Assembly: GCF_000300975.2 (NCBI RefSeq)
Contig: NZ_AEEC02000023.1
Span: 25,542 to 89,541, forward strand
DNA length: 64,000 bases
Direction of reading: 5' to 3'
Source of the DNA: Herbaspirillum frisingense GSF30
GTDB taxonomy: Bacteria > Pseudomonadota > Gammaproteobacteria > Burkholderiales > Burkholderiaceae_D
Shown here: piece by piece, positions 18,398 to 28,031 of the stretch
Layout: every line of letters starts with the position of its first letter
Position numbering within the stretch: the stretch's first letter is position 1
The notes under the pieces: model-generated
The model's database searches: none
Seen by the model: the letters and a program-made list of their open reading frames with translations, nothing else
Told to the model about the DNA's origin: nothing
Position numbers and translations under genes: made by a program

Positions 18398-20008
18398 ATG
18401 AACATCTTAGGCAATATGAATATTGGCAAACGCCTTACGCTCGGCTTTGCCATCATCCTGGCTTTTTCCGTCGTGGTGGCGGGGATGAGCCTGTGGCGAC
18501 TGGAGCAGGTCTCCTCTGCGACCCGTGAAATGATGAGCGATCCACTCAAGACCGAGCGGATCATGGGGGACTGGTACACCAATCTCTCGTCCGGCATTCG
18601 CCGCACGCTGGCCATTGCCAAGAGCAGCGACCCGTCGTTGGGACCCTATTTCGCCGCCGAGGCGGCCGAATCGACCCGTAGTTCCACCGAATACCAGAAG
18701 GCGGTAGAGAAGCTGCTGGTGACCCCTCGCGAAAAGGAGCTGTTCCAGAAGATCGGCGAGCAACGCAAGATCTACCTGTCCTCGCGCGACCAGATCGTCA
18801 AGCTCAAGGCCGAGGGCAAGGTGGATGAGGCCATGCAGTTGCTGGACAAGACCTTCGTGCCGGCCGCTGCCCTGTACCAGCAATTGATGCGCGACATGGT
18901 CGATCTGCAGCGCAAGGATATCGATGACACCGCCAAGGAAATCGATGATATCGCCGCCCAGAGCCGGGTACTGATCCTGGTGCTGGAAGGCCTGATCCTG
19001 TTGCTGGGCATCGTACTGGCACGCTACCTGACGCTGGGCATCACCAAGCCGCTGCATACGGCCGTGACCGTCTCGCGCAAGGTGGCCGAAGGCGACCTCT
19101 CGGCCCAGGTTCAGGTCAGTACGCGTGACGAAACCGGCCAGTTGCTGCAATCCCTGCGGGACATGAACGACAGCCTGCGCGGCATCGTCACCAACGTACG
19201 CACCGGTACCGACACCATCAGCACCGCCTCTTCCGAGATCGCCGCCGGTAACCTGGACCTGTCCTCGCGCACCGAACAGCAGGCCAGTTCGCTCGAAGAA
19301 ACCGCCTCGGCCATGGAAGAACTCATTTCCACCGTGCGCCAGAACGCCGACAACGCCCGCCAGGCCAGCCAGCTGGCGCATTCCGCCTCGGCCGTGGCCG
19401 AGCAGGGCGGGGGCGTGGTCAACCAGGTGGTCGACACCATGGGCGCCATCAACGCCTCCTCGCGCAAGATCGTGGAAATCATCAGCGTGATCGACGGCAT
19501 CGCCTTCCAGACCAATATCCTGGCCTTGAACGCGGCCGTGGAAGCGGCGCGTGCGGGTGAACAGGGACGGGGCTTTGCGGTGGTGGCCTCGGAAGTGCGT
19601 TCCCTGGCCCAGCGTTCGGCCTCGGCCGCCAAGGAAATCAAGGAACTGATCAACGACTCGGTGGAGAAGGTCGATGACGGCAGCCGTCTGGTTGAACAGG
19701 CCGGCAATACCATGCAGGAAGTGGTCAGCAGCGTGCGCCGCGTGACCGCTATCGTGGCCGAGATCAGCGCCGCCAGCGCCGAGCAGACCAGCGGCATCGA
19801 GCAGATCAACCTGGCCATCACCCAGATGGATCAGGTCACCCAACAGAACGCCGCGCTGGTGGAAGAAGCGGCCGCTGCTGCTGCGTCGATGCAGAACCAG
19901 GCCGGTCAGCTGATGCAGATGGTCAGCGTGTTCCGCCTCAGCGAGGGCGAACCGGTGGTACGGCGCGAGATCGACGTCACGCCGACCGGGCCTACGCTGC
20001 CGGGTTGA
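18398..20008 (+). CDS. Methyl-accepting chemotaxis protein
   Basis: 536 residues. Membrane helix at ~12-35, periplasmic four-helix-bundle sensor (~36-190, Tar-like), second helix ~192-212, HAMP (~213-265), then the signalling domain with the highly conserved hairpin [20 protein letters not shown] followed by [20 protein letters not shown]. No NWETF-type C-terminal pentapeptide for CheR tethering; the protein ends TGPTLPG. ATG 18398 is used; the in-frame ATG at 18416 is an alternative. The last ~100 bp of the gene and the bases after its stop recur at 36710-36854, which matters for the island boundary. Confidence 0.92.
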   Translation: MNILGNMNIGKRLTLGFAIILAFSVVVAGMSLWRLEQVSSATREMMSDPLKTERIMGDWYTNLSSGIRRTLAIAKSSDPSLGPYFAAEAAESTRSSTEYQKAVEKLLVTPREKELFQKIGEQRKIYLSSRDQIVKLKAEGKVDEAMQLLDKTFVPAAALYQQLMRDMVDLQRKDIDDTAKEIDDIAAQSRVLILVLEGLILLLGIVLARYLTLGITKPLHTAVTVSRKVAEGDLSAQVQVSTRDETGQLLQSLRDMNDSLRGIVTNVRTGTDTISTASSEIAAGNLDLSSRTEQQASSLEETASAMEELISTVRQNADNARQASQLAHSASAVAEQGGGVVNQVVDTMGAINASSRKIVEIISVIDGIAFQTNILALNAAVEAARAGEQGRGFAVVASEVRSLAQRSASAAKEIKELINDSVEKVDDGSRLVEQAGNTMQEVVSSVRRVTAIVAEISAASAEQTSGIEQINLAITQMDQVTQQNAALVEEAAAAAASMQNQAGQLMQMVSVFRLSEGEPVVRREIDVTPTGPTLPG

Positions 20009-20051
20009 ATCGCACTTCGAAGACGGCCCTGCGTGGGCCGTTGCCTGCCAT
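19907..20051. repeat. Left copy of the island-flanking direct repeat
   Basis: 145 bp that align without gaps to 36710-36854. The core 19984-20049 differs from 36787-36852 at one base only (T at 20030, C at 36833). It covers the last codons of the chemotaxis receptor, its TGA and the start of a fragment that, read leftwards, encodes the histidine-kinase C-terminus (FEVRFNPAA). Weaker similarity to the kinase gene runs on to about 20093. Confidence 0.85.
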
Positions 20052-20057
20052 GGTTTG

Positions 20058-20465
20058 CTAGCGATACGCGTGGGCGATCATGGCGCAAATGGGGAAAATG
20101 AAGAATCTCATGGAGGCGAAACCTAGTGCGTACCAAAGTGCTTGCGAAAAGTAACCACGAGGGTAGGACGAATCCATGCTCATGTAATAGCGGCCAATTT
20201 CTTGGAAAAGGCATGCCGCCCCAAATGGCCCTACAAACAAGGTGATAGTGAGAAATTTGTGGGGCCAAATAGATAGCTGCTCCACTAGAAAGAGTGTGAG
20301 GCCGGAGGTAATGCAGCCACCGATAAACGATACGAGATATCTTGTGATGAAGTGTCCTTCATCGTTTAGCCACATGAACTGACGCGGCCATTGGAAGGCG
20401 CGCGTAAAGACGAGGTATGCAACTTCAACCATCGATCGAAGAAAATGAAGGAATAGTTCTTCCAT
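20058..20465 (-). CDS. Small multi-helix membrane protein of unknown function
   Basis: 135 residues with about three hydrophobic helices (roughly 43-64, 70-90 and 110-130) and a ribosome site TAGGA before ATG 20465. No family recognised. Base composition is visibly richer in A and T than its neighbours, as expected for transferred DNA. Its last residues (ICAMIAHAYR) are encoded by a stretch resembling the kinase gene's ICAEIAQAHGW region near 36880, so its 3' end seems to have been formed at the island junction and the original C-terminus may be lost. Confidence 0.55.
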   Translation of the reverse strand: MEELFLHFLRSMVEVAYLVFTRAFQWPRQFMWLNDEGHFITRYLVSFIGGCITSGLTLFLVEQLSIWPHKFLTITLFVGPFGAACLFQEIGRYYMSMDSSYPRGYFSQALWYALGFASMRFFIFPICAMIAHAYR

Positions 20466-20547
20466 GTGGTCCTAATGCGGATAGGAGAGGCCACCATCGA
20501 GATTTTTCTGAGTCATCACTCACTGATCAGGTAGGTGGGTAACAGGC

Positions 20548-21423
20548 TCAGATCAACATCAAATTACCCGTCCACCGCCCCATTTCCCCAAATAGCGCCA
20601 CCGCGCCCGCGACAGCAAGGTAGGGGCCGAAGGCGATGGTCTGTTCACGGCCGACGTCGCGCAGGCGCATCTGCCACAGCCCGACCACCGCTGCGCCGGT
20701 CGACGCCAGCACGATGACTGGCAGCAGTGGCGCCCAGCCCAGCCAGGCGCCAAGTGCGGCTAGCAGTTTGAAGTCGCCGTAACCCATGCCGTCCTTCCCG
20801 GTGAAGAGGCGGAAGATCCAGAAAATACTCCACAGTGCCGCATACCCGGCGACCGCACCCCAGACGGCCTCGCGCAGGGGAACGAAGGCGGCAAACGAAT
20901 TGAACAAAAGTCCCAGCCAGAGCAGCGGCAAGGTAAGGCAGTCGGGCAAGATCTGGTGATCGAGATCGATGAAGAAGAGGGCGGTCAGCGCCCATAGCAG
21001 CAGCAATGCGCCCGCCAGTTGCAGCGTCAGACCAAAGTGCCAGGCGGCACCGGCAGCGAGCAGGGCGCTACCCAGTTCGATCAGGGGATAGCGCAGCGGG
21101 ATGCGGGCCTGGCAGCCGGCACAGCGACCGCGCAGGAACAGGTAACTGAGGACCGGAATGTTTTCGGCGGGGCGTACCGGGCGCTTGCAGGCTGGGCAAT
21201 GCGAGCGGGGCGTGGCCAGTGTCAGTGGCGCTACTGGTGTCGAGGGTAGCTGTCCTGCGCCCAGTGATTCCTGCTCGTGTGGGTAAGCGTAGGCCGCTTC
21301 CAGCATCAATGGCAGGCGATAGATCAGTACATTCAGAAAGCTGCCAATGAAGAGTCCGCCCAGCGCCGCAGCGCTGATGACGAACCTGGTGTCGGCGAAA
21401 AGCGCGTGGGCCAATCCAAACAT
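20548..21423 (-). CDS. pilU: Prepilin peptidase / N-methyltransferase (A24 family)
   Basis: 291 residues, polytopic. Cleaves the leader of the cluster's prepilins at the inner membrane. Both catalytic aspartate motifs are present: FFIDLDHQILPD and the GxGD motif in KDGMGYGDFKLL. The cytosolic zinc-binding pair CPAC / CAGC is intact (SHCPACKRP, GRCAGCQ), as in the methylating enzymes. ATG 21423 follows an AAGGAA site and starts the first helix; upstream in-frame codons give no plausible protein. It is the last recognised pilus gene of the leftward cluster, the place of pilU in R64. Confidence 0.9.
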   Translation of the reverse strand: MFGLAHALFADTRFVISAAALGGLFIGSFLNVLIYRLPLMLEAAYAYPHEQESLGAGQLPSTPVAPLTLATPRSHCPACKRPVRPAENIPVLSYLFLRGRCAGCQARIPLRYPLIELGSALLAAGAAWHFGLTLQLAGALLLLWALTALFFIDLDHQILPDCLTLPLLWLGLLFNSFAAFVPLREAVWGAVAGYAALWSIFWIFRLFTGKDGMGYGDFKLLAALGAWLGWAPLLPVIVLASTGAAVVGLWQMRLRDVGREQTIAFGPYLAVAGAVALFGEMGRWTGNLMLI

Positions 21424-21470
21424 GCGTGTTCCTTGATGGGAGGGGAGAAGCGGTGCCGACGCACCGCTGA

Positions 21471-21923
21471 CTACCTGGCTTCTCTGAGCAGATGGCGCAG
21501 GCGGACGATGACCTGGGTGGCGTAGCGGGCGCGCTTGTCGGGGCTGACTGCGTTGTAGGCACCGAGGGCTTCCCAGCTCACACCCATGCGCTGGAAATTG
21601 GAACCGAGTATCCAGGCGCCGACATGGATGTTGGTACAAGCATCAAGCAGGTCAGATTCACTGATGCGGTAGCGCGCCAGAAATCCCAGCCAGCTGGAAT
21701 TGATCTGCATGATGCCGATGTCGCGCGTGCCGTTGCGGTTGCGATTCAGTGCACGGGGATTCATGCCTGACTCTTGCTGGGCAATGGCCTGCAAAATCAG
21801 CGGAGATACGCCGTAGCGCGTCCCCGCCTGTTCGAAGCACAGGTTGGACGCCCGCGCCGGCGTGCCGTACAAGGCGCTCGCCAGTGTAGCGCCCAGTATC
21901 AGGGCTTTATAGGGACGGTACAT
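21471..21923 (-). CDS. pilT: Lytic transglycosylase (PilT/BfpH/VirB1-like)
   Basis: 150 residues with a signal peptide (~1-25, ARA/SNL). SLT-fold motifs: QAIAQQESGMNP with the catalytic Glu, then GIMQINSSWL and YNAV. The enzyme opens peptidoglycan locally for pilus assembly. In R64 thin-pilus clusters the gene called pilT encodes this transglycosylase, not the retraction ATPase. It begins directly after the stop of the next upstream gene (21924), so translation is probably coupled. Confidence 0.88.
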   Translation of the reverse strand: MYRPYKALILGATLASALYGTPARASNLCFEQAGTRYGVSPLILQAIAQQESGMNPRALNRNRNGTRDIGIMQINSSWLGFLARYRISESDLLDACTNIHVGAWILGSNFQRMGVSWEALGAYNAVSPDKRARYATQVIVRLRHLLREAR

Positions 21924-22247
21924 TCAGCGTTCATCCTTCGGTGTGGAAGGTCTGGCCTTGACTAGCGGTGCGGCACTGAGGAAGAACACCGGCGCTCCCA
22001 GCACCATCGACAGCATGATGGCGCCGGGGTAGCTCAGTACCCGGAAGTGACCGAGTCCAAAGGCCAGCAACAAGGTCGCCACGCAGAGCAGAGGTAGCGC
22101 GGCAGAGCGCGTCCGGCCGGAGGGAGCGACCGGTACGCGACCCCTGCGTGCACGCCGCAGGCGGAAGTACAGGTAGCCCAGCAAGAACGGGCCGCCATAG
22201 GCCAGGAGCAGGAACAGCAGGATCAACATCATCTCGGTAGCGTGCAT
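21924..22247 (-). CDS. Small membrane protein within the pilus operon
   Basis: 107 residues with three hydrophobic segments (~8-28, 50-68 and 73-95) separated by a basic loop (RLRRARRGRVPV). No family recognised. It sits between the pilV-like and transglycosylase genes, 3 bp after the former and abutting the latter, so it belongs to the operon. R64 has no obvious counterpart at this point. Confidence 0.65.
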   Translation of the reverse strand: MHATEMMLILLFLLLAYGGPFLLGYLYFRLRRARRGRVPVAPSGRTRSAALPLLCVATLLLAFGLGHFRVLSYPGAIMLSMVLGAPVFFLSAAPLVKARPSTPKDER

Positions 22248-22250
22248 CGC

Positions 22251-24566
22251 TTATTCCGTGGTCAGGTAGGTCCAGCGTTTTTTCTTGAACATGACGAACT
22301 GGTAATAACTGACGTTACCTCTGAGGGAGACTACGCCTGGGGAGGTGTACACCGGGTTATTATAAAAGTCGATCTCAAGTGAGTCCGGTTGGAAATTGGT
22401 ATATCGTCTGTCCGGGCCTCCGGCCTTCCCATCATCGTCGAAATAGCAGTTCGTGCAGCTGGAGCTTGGCCTTCTGAATTTGGGCTTTGTCCATTCCGAC
22501 GGGTTCATGGGAGGGTTGAACTTGAAAAGCATGCGGCTGTAGTTGTCATCCGGGTAATTTCCTCCAAATTCTCTGTTCCGGAAAAAATACAGTCCTTTAT
22601 CGAGTCCGCGTGTCTCCTGTTTGTTTGCCCAGCTGTTGATGGGGACGCCATTTTTCCAGTGTGTCAGATGGACTTTTTCTCCCTGGACGGTCTGTCCCTG
22701 AAGGCCCAGCGCGGGATGGTACCAATACTCCCTCCAACTAAAATCGACGACCAGATATTCCCCGGTATCGATGATCTCTTCCGTATATTTCTTGAACGGA
22801 AGCTTCCACTGTGCCCCGCCACTGCCGTTGGACGTGCACCGCAGGATGCCCGACTCATCACCGTTGCGGTTACTTGCCAAGGCATTGACCTGATCGGTGT
22901 TGCAGCTGTCCCCTTCCTTGGCGACTTCTGCCTTGGGGCGCGCATAGATGCTGGCCGACCAGGCCAGGCCGCTGCCGCTGCCCGCCTTGCAGACGAGCAG
23001 ATTGGCCACGCCTTGCGCGGTGATTTCAGCAGCCATCATGCCCTTCGTGGTGCAGGACTGCCCCGATACCTGGCTACCCATGGCTGCGGGTTGCCATTTG
23101 TGTTCCCTGCAGATGGCCATCAGGCCGTTGGGCAGATAGGCGGCTGAACCGTCCGGGCTGCAACTGTCGCCGGCATTAACCTGGCTCAGGCCATAGTTGT
23201 TGTTGGCGGTTTGCCAGCTGCCGGCGGCGCACATCATCAGGCGCCCGGTGGTGTCCTGCGCCAGCGCCAGATTCTGTGCACATTTCGTACCCAACGTGAC
23301 GAAGTCGCCATTCACCAATAGACGGGCGCCGTCGCTGGTAAGCTGGGTGCCGTTCTCGATGTTCAGATGGGCGGTGCTAACACCACCCTTGGCGTTCAAC
23401 TGGCCTGCCACATCCAGCGACTTCTCCATCTTCACAGGGGCCTTGAAGGTGGCCTCACCATTGACCACCAGCGACTGGATATCGGTAGCACCCTGGACCA
23501 CCATCTTGCCCAGCGCCGTCAGGGTACCAGTGACATCCAGCGTGCTGTTGAGTTTGGCGGCACCATTGGCCGTCAGGGTGCTGGTGGTTATGTGCTGCGC
23601 CTCTAATTCTTTGAGATTGGTGATGGAGTGATTGGCAAAATCCCAGTCCGCCGTCGGCTTGAGCGAGCCGTCGCGGCGGATCAGTTCCAGCGCGACGGCG
23701 GCTGCATAGCCATTGCGCCAGGCCAGGATGCCGGGTAAGCCCGTGGTGACGTTTTTTACCCGCTGCTGCACCGGATTGGGAACGCTCCAGGCACCGGCAT
23801 AGGCTTTCAGATCGAACTGGGGATTGATGCTGCTGGTGGTGGCATCGCGATCGGGTAACCCCGAACTTGCACCCACACCGTTGGACATGCGCAGCAGTCC
23901 CGACATGTCCGCCTGCACCAGCGCATAGGGCTGCACGTTGAAGACCAGCGAATCCAGATTGATGTCGGTCCCGGCCGGCGTACGTTTGATGACGATGCCG
24001 TAGATGTTGTCATGCTTGGCGGCCGCGTTGCCGGTGGCGCCGCCCGTGACCACCGTGGCATGCACCGGCAACAAGGGGGCGGCAGGAATCTCCCGGTCCA
24101 CCAGGCCGAGGGTCTGCAGGTCGGCCAGCGTCGGCTGCAGGATGTTGGTGACCTGATGTGTCTTGCTCGCGCCGGCAGCATCTGTGTAGCTGGCCGCGAA
24201 ATAGCATGATTTGTCAGGGCTGCCTGAGGCTGGATAGCTGACCTTGGCACAGCTGTCGGGGTAGGTGCTACGGTCGATGATGTGCGGATAGTACAGTGTC
24301 ATGTACGCGCCTATGCCATTGTTGATGCGCGCATAGGCAGCGTTCTGCGCTTCCAGCACAGCGGTCTGGCGTTGCTGCGAAGCCCAGTCGGTGCCAACCG
24401 CGCCGGCTGTGCCCAGCATGGCCGTGGTCACCAGTGCCTGGCCAAGTGCGAAACCGCGTTGTCGGCGGTACGGGTAGCGCCGTGGGTGCCGATGGGGGGC
24501 AGGGAGAAGACTGCACCGGGGGAAGCACAGCAGCTGCTGCGCGATGCGATGAAGTAGGGAAGTCAT
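22251..24566 (-). CDS. pilV: PilV-like pilus-tip adhesin
   Basis: 771 residues. A long basic leader (~38 residues) ends in RG, followed by a prepilin-like helix FALGQALVTTAMLGTAGAVG with Gln rather than Glu at mature position 5. The middle resembles the shufflon-type PilV N-domain (INNGIGAYMTLYYPHI, LKPTADWDFANHSITNLKEL) and a beta-helical stretch of short repeats (SLVVNGEATFKAPVKM). The C-terminal ~300 residues, rich in Cys pairs, Trp and Tyr, are probably the receptor-binding part. In R64 PilV is a minor tip component whose C-terminus is switched by a shufflon; no Rci recombinase or repeat array is seen here, so the tip appears fixed. The ATG overlaps the pilR stop (TAATG). Confidence 0.8.
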   Translation of the reverse strand: MTSLLHRIAQQLLCFPRCSLLPAPHRHPRRYPYRRQRGFALGQALVTTAMLGTAGAVGTDWASQQRQTAVLEAQNAAYARINNGIGAYMTLYYPHIIDRSTYPDSCAKVSYPASGSPDKSCYFAASYTDAAGASKTHQVTNILQPTLADLQTLGLVDREIPAAPLLPVHATVVTGGATGNAAAKHDNIYGIVIKRTPAGTDINLDSLVFNVQPYALVQADMSGLLRMSNGVGASSGLPDRDATTSSINPQFDLKAYAGAWSVPNPVQQRVKNVTTGLPGILAWRNGYAAAVALELIRRDGSLKPTADWDFANHSITNLKELEAQHITTSTLTANGAAKLNSTLDVTGTLTALGKMVVQGATDIQSLVVNGEATFKAPVKMEKSLDVAGQLNAKGGVSTAHLNIENGTQLTSDGARLLVNGDFVTLGTKCAQNLALAQDTTGRLMMCAAGSWQTANNNYGLSQVNAGDSCSPDGSAAYLPNGLMAICREHKWQPAAMGSQVSGQSCTTKGMMAAEITAQGVANLLVCKAGSGSGLAWSASIYARPKAEVAKEGDSCNTDQVNALASNRNGDESGILRCTSNGSGGAQWKLPFKKYTEEIIDTGEYLVVDFSWREYWYHPALGLQGQTVQGEKVHLTHWKNGVPINSWANKQETRGLDKGLYFFRNREFGGNYPDDNYSRMLFKFNPPMNPSEWTKPKFRRPSSSCTNCYFDDDGKAGGPDRRYTNFQPDSLEIDFYNNPVYTSPGVVSLRGNVSYYQFVMFKKKRWTYLTTE

Positions 24567-25654
24567 TAGTTCCTCTGCGAGGTTTGTTGGGTTTTCTTTT
24601 GCACGGCACTCTGCAGTTGTTGCGTGGTCGCCATGAAGCCGAGAAGCATGGAGGCCAGCGCGACACCGCAGAGCAGGAGCATCACGCTGTTGAGACGGGC
24701 AGACGATTTTTCGATGGAGGTGGCGATGCGGTCGATGGAGCCGGTGCCGATCTTGACGAAGGCTTCCACCGGATCGCGGCGTTCGGAGGCATCCATGATG
24801 CGGTCTTCCAGATCCTGGTTGAGCACGCCGGTGCCGAAGGCTGCACCGAAGTTTTCAGCATTGGCCGAGCTGATACCGCGCAGGATGCTGCGCACATGCC
24901 AGCGCATCCACGGGGTCGAGTAGCGCACCGCCTGCTCCAGCGACGAGCGCAGCGAAATTCCCGAGCGCATCAGCGAGGCCAGCGAGACGATCAGCATGGC
25001 GCCGGAATAGTCGCGGTAGACGCTATAGGGCAGGCGCTTGTCGAACGGCCGTCGACTTGGGCCGGCCCAGTGGGCCAACGAATACATGAAGGCGATGAAG
25101 AGGATGACATTGGTCCCGATCATCATCAGTCCGTAGTGCCGCACGCCGTTGGCAACGGCGGCCAGGGCCTTGCCCGAGGCTGGCCACTCGCTCACGGGCA
25201 TGATCGATTCCAGCACCGGAATGGCGTAGAACGAAAAGCCCAGCAGAATGGCGTAGAACAGCGCGATCAGGAACAGTGGATACATCACCGCGCCCTTGAT
25301 GGCAGCCGTCATGCGCTCGGTCTTTTCCACCGTGCCGGAAAGGAAGCGCAGGCCCTCGGCCACGCTGGCGTCGCCAGCGGTCTGGGCGGCATCGAGCATC
25401 ATCAGTTCCGAGGTGGGCGCCACGCCCTCCAGCGCCGTGGCCAGCGAACCGTTGATGGCGTTCCTAAGGATGTGGCGGTAGAGCAGGGCCATGCCCCGGT
25501 CGCGCTTGCGGGCGCGCTTCTCGTACTTCTTGAAGGTGGAAAACAGCGGCACCCGGTCTTCCAGCGACATGGCCAGGTCGAAATAGAACTCGGCCCGGCG
25601 TGCGCGCAGCTGGCGCTTGGCCATGCTCAGTTGCAGGTGTTCGAATACGTTCAT
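24566..25654 (-). CDS. pilR: Type IVb pilus inner-membrane platform protein PilR (GspF-like)
   Basis: 362 residues, the usual length for PilR/GspF platform proteins. Two GspF-type domains: the first with AQTAGDASVAEGLRFLSGTV and the hydrophobic segment VMYPLFLIALFYAILLGFSF, the second with ASLMRSGISLRSSLEQAV, and a last helix near the C-terminus (SVMLLLCGVALASMLLGF). It anchors the assembly ATPase. ATG 25654 overlaps the pilQ stop by four bases (ATGA), so translation is coupled. Confidence 0.9.
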   Translation of the reverse strand: MNVFEHLQLSMAKRQLRARRAEFYFDLAMSLEDRVPLFSTFKKYEKRARKRDRGMALLYRHILRNAINGSLATALEGVAPTSELMMLDAAQTAGDASVAEGLRFLSGTVEKTERMTAAIKGAVMYPLFLIALFYAILLGFSFYAIPVLESIMPVSEWPASGKALAAVANGVRHYGLMMIGTNVILFIAFMYSLAHWAGPSRRPFDKRLPYSVYRDYSGAMLIVSLASLMRSGISLRSSLEQAVRYSTPWMRWHVRSILRGISSANAENFGAAFGTGVLNQDLEDRIMDASERRDPVEAFVKIGTGSIDRIATSIEKSSARLNSVMLLLCGVALASMLLGFMATTQQLQSAVQKKTQQTSQRN

Positions 25655-27336
25655 GACATTCTCTTGTGCACGATTTGGCGGAATCCTTTGGGATGACCAA
25701 AGGTAGTCTTGAAGTAATAGGGGTCGATCTGCCCCTGGGTCAGGCTGTAGAGGGCATGGCCCCAGGCGGCTTTGCCACGCATGTCCAGGGCATCGAAGGG
25801 GGCGACGCGGGCGGCATGGTAGTGGTCGCGCGCATCCAGATCGCGCCCGGCCAGCAAGAGCCGCAGCAGGTCGTTGTCGGGCGTGATCACCTCGGCCGCC
25901 ACGCATACGCCGCGGGTACCGGCGTGCGACAGCTGGCTGTAATCCACGCCGGGGATGCGGCAATGGACGCAGCCGCTGTCGCTGGCGCACATCATCTGGT
26001 CGATGTCGAGACCGAAGACGGTTTCGTAGGCGTTCAACTCCTCGGCCGGCAGGCGCTCTCTGGCGGGCAGCTTGCAATGCGTACAGTTCCTGGGCAGCAG
26101 CGCCTGATAGACCAGGATGGACAGGAATTCCGGATTGCAGACGGCATGCCGGTCCAGTCCTACCATCTTGGAGGTCAGGCGCGAGACGATGCCCAGGGCC
26201 GAGGTGGCATGCACGGTGGTAAAGATCTTGTGGCCGGTTTCGATGGCGGCCTGGGCGATTTCGCCGGAGAGCGGATCGCGCACCTCGCCGAACATGCCGA
26301 TATCGGGGTCAAGCCGCAGAAAGGCCCGCATGGCGTTGAGGAAAGGGTTTTCCGCGCCGATGGCATTGGTCCGCTGCACCGAGAGATGGGTCACGCCCGG
26401 CACAATGTACTCGACCGGGTCTTCGATGGAAATGATCTTGCGTTCGCCTCCGGCAGCCAGCATCGACAGCATGGAGTTGAGCGTGGTGGTCTTGCCCGAT
26501 CCGGTCACGCCAGCCACGAACACGCCGCCCCAGGCCGATTGCATGGCCAGGTCCAGCTGCTCCACCTGACTGGGCAGGTAGCCCAGTTCCGGCAGGGTCT
26601 TGACCTTGCTGGAGGAACTGGCGCTGGAATGCAGGATCCGCAGCACCACATCGAAGCCTCCCACCGAGGGGTGGCTCTGGTAGCGCAGAGTGAAATCCCG
26701 TTCCTTGTTGCGGATCGGGATCATGGCCTGCTGCGGCAGGCGGGCATTGAACGCTGCATCCGAGCGCGACAATTCCTCGGCCTGCACGGTAAAGGCAGCG
26801 CTCACGGCATCAATGACGATCTGTGCCGGATAGCTGCCGATACGGCGTATCACGCCATCCACGCGGGCGTTAAGCGTGGCATGGTCGCCGCGTACCTCGA
26901 GATGGGCATCGCTGGCGCCGATCTCGATGGTGCGCCCGACCATGTCGGCGAAGTAGTTCAAGGGCTTGGATTCGGCGATGATCAGGTCAATCCCCGATAC
27001 CGCCCTGGTCGCCGCCGCTTCATGGTTGGCGGCGACCTGATAGTCGAGGACCTCGAAGACGATAGGTTCGGCGGTGAAGAACATGCGTGGCGTCTTGCCG
27101 TCGCGCTTGAGGCGGTCAAGGATGTGGAACCACTCCGAGGACAGGTTCACGCCCCGGGTGGCAACCATGGCAATCACGCCCGCTTCCATGTTCAGCACGG
27201 CGATGCGCTCCTGGTTGAAAGTGCGGTATTTTTCGGCCGGCCACATCTCCATCACGCTACGGAACTGCGGCAGTTCCTCGGCGCGCCGGAGATGGGCCAT
27301 TTCCAGGTTCGGTGATGACTTTTTTTCGGGAAGCAT
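25651..27336 (-). CDS. pilQ: Type IVb pilus assembly ATPase PilQ (GspE family)
   Basis: 561 residues. Walker A GVTGSGKTT, Asp box (EDPVEYI), Walker B-like DPDIGMFGEVRDPLSGE, His box GHKIFTTVHATSALG, and two CxxC pairs (CTHC, CVHC) of the zinc-binding insert found in GspE/PilB-type extension ATPases. It powers pilin polymerisation at the inner membrane. ATG 27336 is chosen, 12 bp after the pilP stop; an in-frame TTG at 27354 would add only six residues. In R64 naming pilQ is the ATPase, not the secretin. Confidence 0.92.
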   Translation of the reverse strand: MLPEKKSSPNLEMAHLRRAEELPQFRSVMEMWPAEKYRTFNQERIAVLNMEAGVIAMVATRGVNLSSEWFHILDRLKRDGKTPRMFFTAEPIVFEVLDYQVAANHEAAATRAVSGIDLIIAESKPLNYFADMVGRTIEIGASDAHLEVRGDHATLNARVDGVIRRIGSYPAQIVIDAVSAAFTVQAEELSRSDAAFNARLPQQAMIPIRNKERDFTLRYQSHPSVGGFDVVLRILHSSASSSSKVKTLPELGYLPSQVEQLDLAMQSAWGGVFVAGVTGSGKTTTLNSMLSMLAAGGERKIISIEDPVEYIVPGVTHLSVQRTNAIGAENPFLNAMRAFLRLDPDIGMFGEVRDPLSGEIAQAAIETGHKIFTTVHATSALGIVSRLTSKMVGLDRHAVCNPEFLSILVYQALLPRNCTHCKLPARERLPAEELNAYETVFGLDIDQMMCASDSGCVHCRIPGVDYSQLSHAGTRGVCVAAEVITPDNDLLRLLLAGRDLDARDHYHAARVAPFDALDMRGKAAWGHALYSLTQGQIDPYYFKTTFGHPKGFRQIVHKRMS

Positions 27337-27350
27337 GTGGATGCCGCTTA

Positions 27351-28031
27351 TCAACGCAAGGCCGGTGCCGTATTACCCATATTGACGCGATCGCCCGGGA
27401 TCTGGGGCTTGCCGCCGAATTCCAGGGCTGGTAGGCGGCCTTTGCCCGGTAACTGGCTGGCCAGATGGCGTGCCTGGGTATCCGCTGTGACTAACGCGCG
27501 CGAATCGTCGCCGCCCTTGGGCACGGAAAGGAACAGGCAGGTCTCCTGTTGCTGGCAGGCCTGCACCGCCGCACCGCGTTTTTCCCTACCCGCCTTGATG
27601 CTGTCCTGGGGGCTCTTGGTCAAGAGCACACCTTCCTCCATGAGGATGATGTATTTCCACGGCCCCATCTTGCGCAGCGGCCCAGGCACAGGTACTACGC
27701 GTGACTGGCCGTTGACATCAAGTTCGGCCTTGTAATTGCGGTCGATTCCGTACAGGCCCAGAAGCACCGGATTTCTTTCCACCACGGGTTCAGCGGGAGT
27801 GTCCTTGGAGGGATTCTTGCTGGCTGGATTGAGGCGGGCAGCGAATTCCCGTTCTCCGACTTGTTTGGCGAGCTTGATCATGTCGCCCAGAGTGGCGCCC
27901 TGGTCGATACGGCTGGCGCTCGCATCGGCCGGTGCTGCTGCGTCCATGGCATGGCAGGGTAGCGCCGCGCCTAGCAGCAAGGCGGTGAGTGCGACCATCG
28001 GCGGCAAGTTAGAAGTCTTTACCTTTTGCAT
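27351..28031 (-). CDS. pilP: Type IVb pilus biogenesis protein PilP
   Basis: 226 residues. Signal peptide (~13-28 from this start: ALTALLLGAALPCHA). The region YGIDRNYKAELDVNGQ then GWKYIIL-type sequence (MGPWKYIILMEEGVLL) fits the R64 PilP family, a periplasmic protein thought to link platform and secretin. ATG 28031 lies inside the end of pilO, after a GGAAAA site; a start at 28067 is possible but would lengthen the leader. Its place between pilO and pilQ matches R64 order, which strengthens the call. Confidence 0.75.
   Translation of the reverse strand: MQKVKTSNLPPMVALTALLLGAALPCHAMDAAAPADASASRIDQGATLGDMIKLAKQVGEREFAARLNPASKNPSKDTPAEPVVERNPVLLGLYGIDRNYKAELDVNGQSRVVPVPGPLRKMGPWKYIILMEEGVLLTKSPQDSIKAGREKRGAAVQACQQQETCLFLSVPKGGDDSRALVTADTQARHLASQLPGKGRLPALEFGGKPQIPGDRVNMGNTAPALR

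Noticed and set aside
23765..23790. CCAATCCGGT on the minus strand inside the pilV-like gene, matching part of the R64 shufflon sfx repeat.
   Set aside because: Only one 10-base match was found, outside the position expected for a shufflon array, with no inverted partner and no recombinase gene. Chance is the simpler reading.
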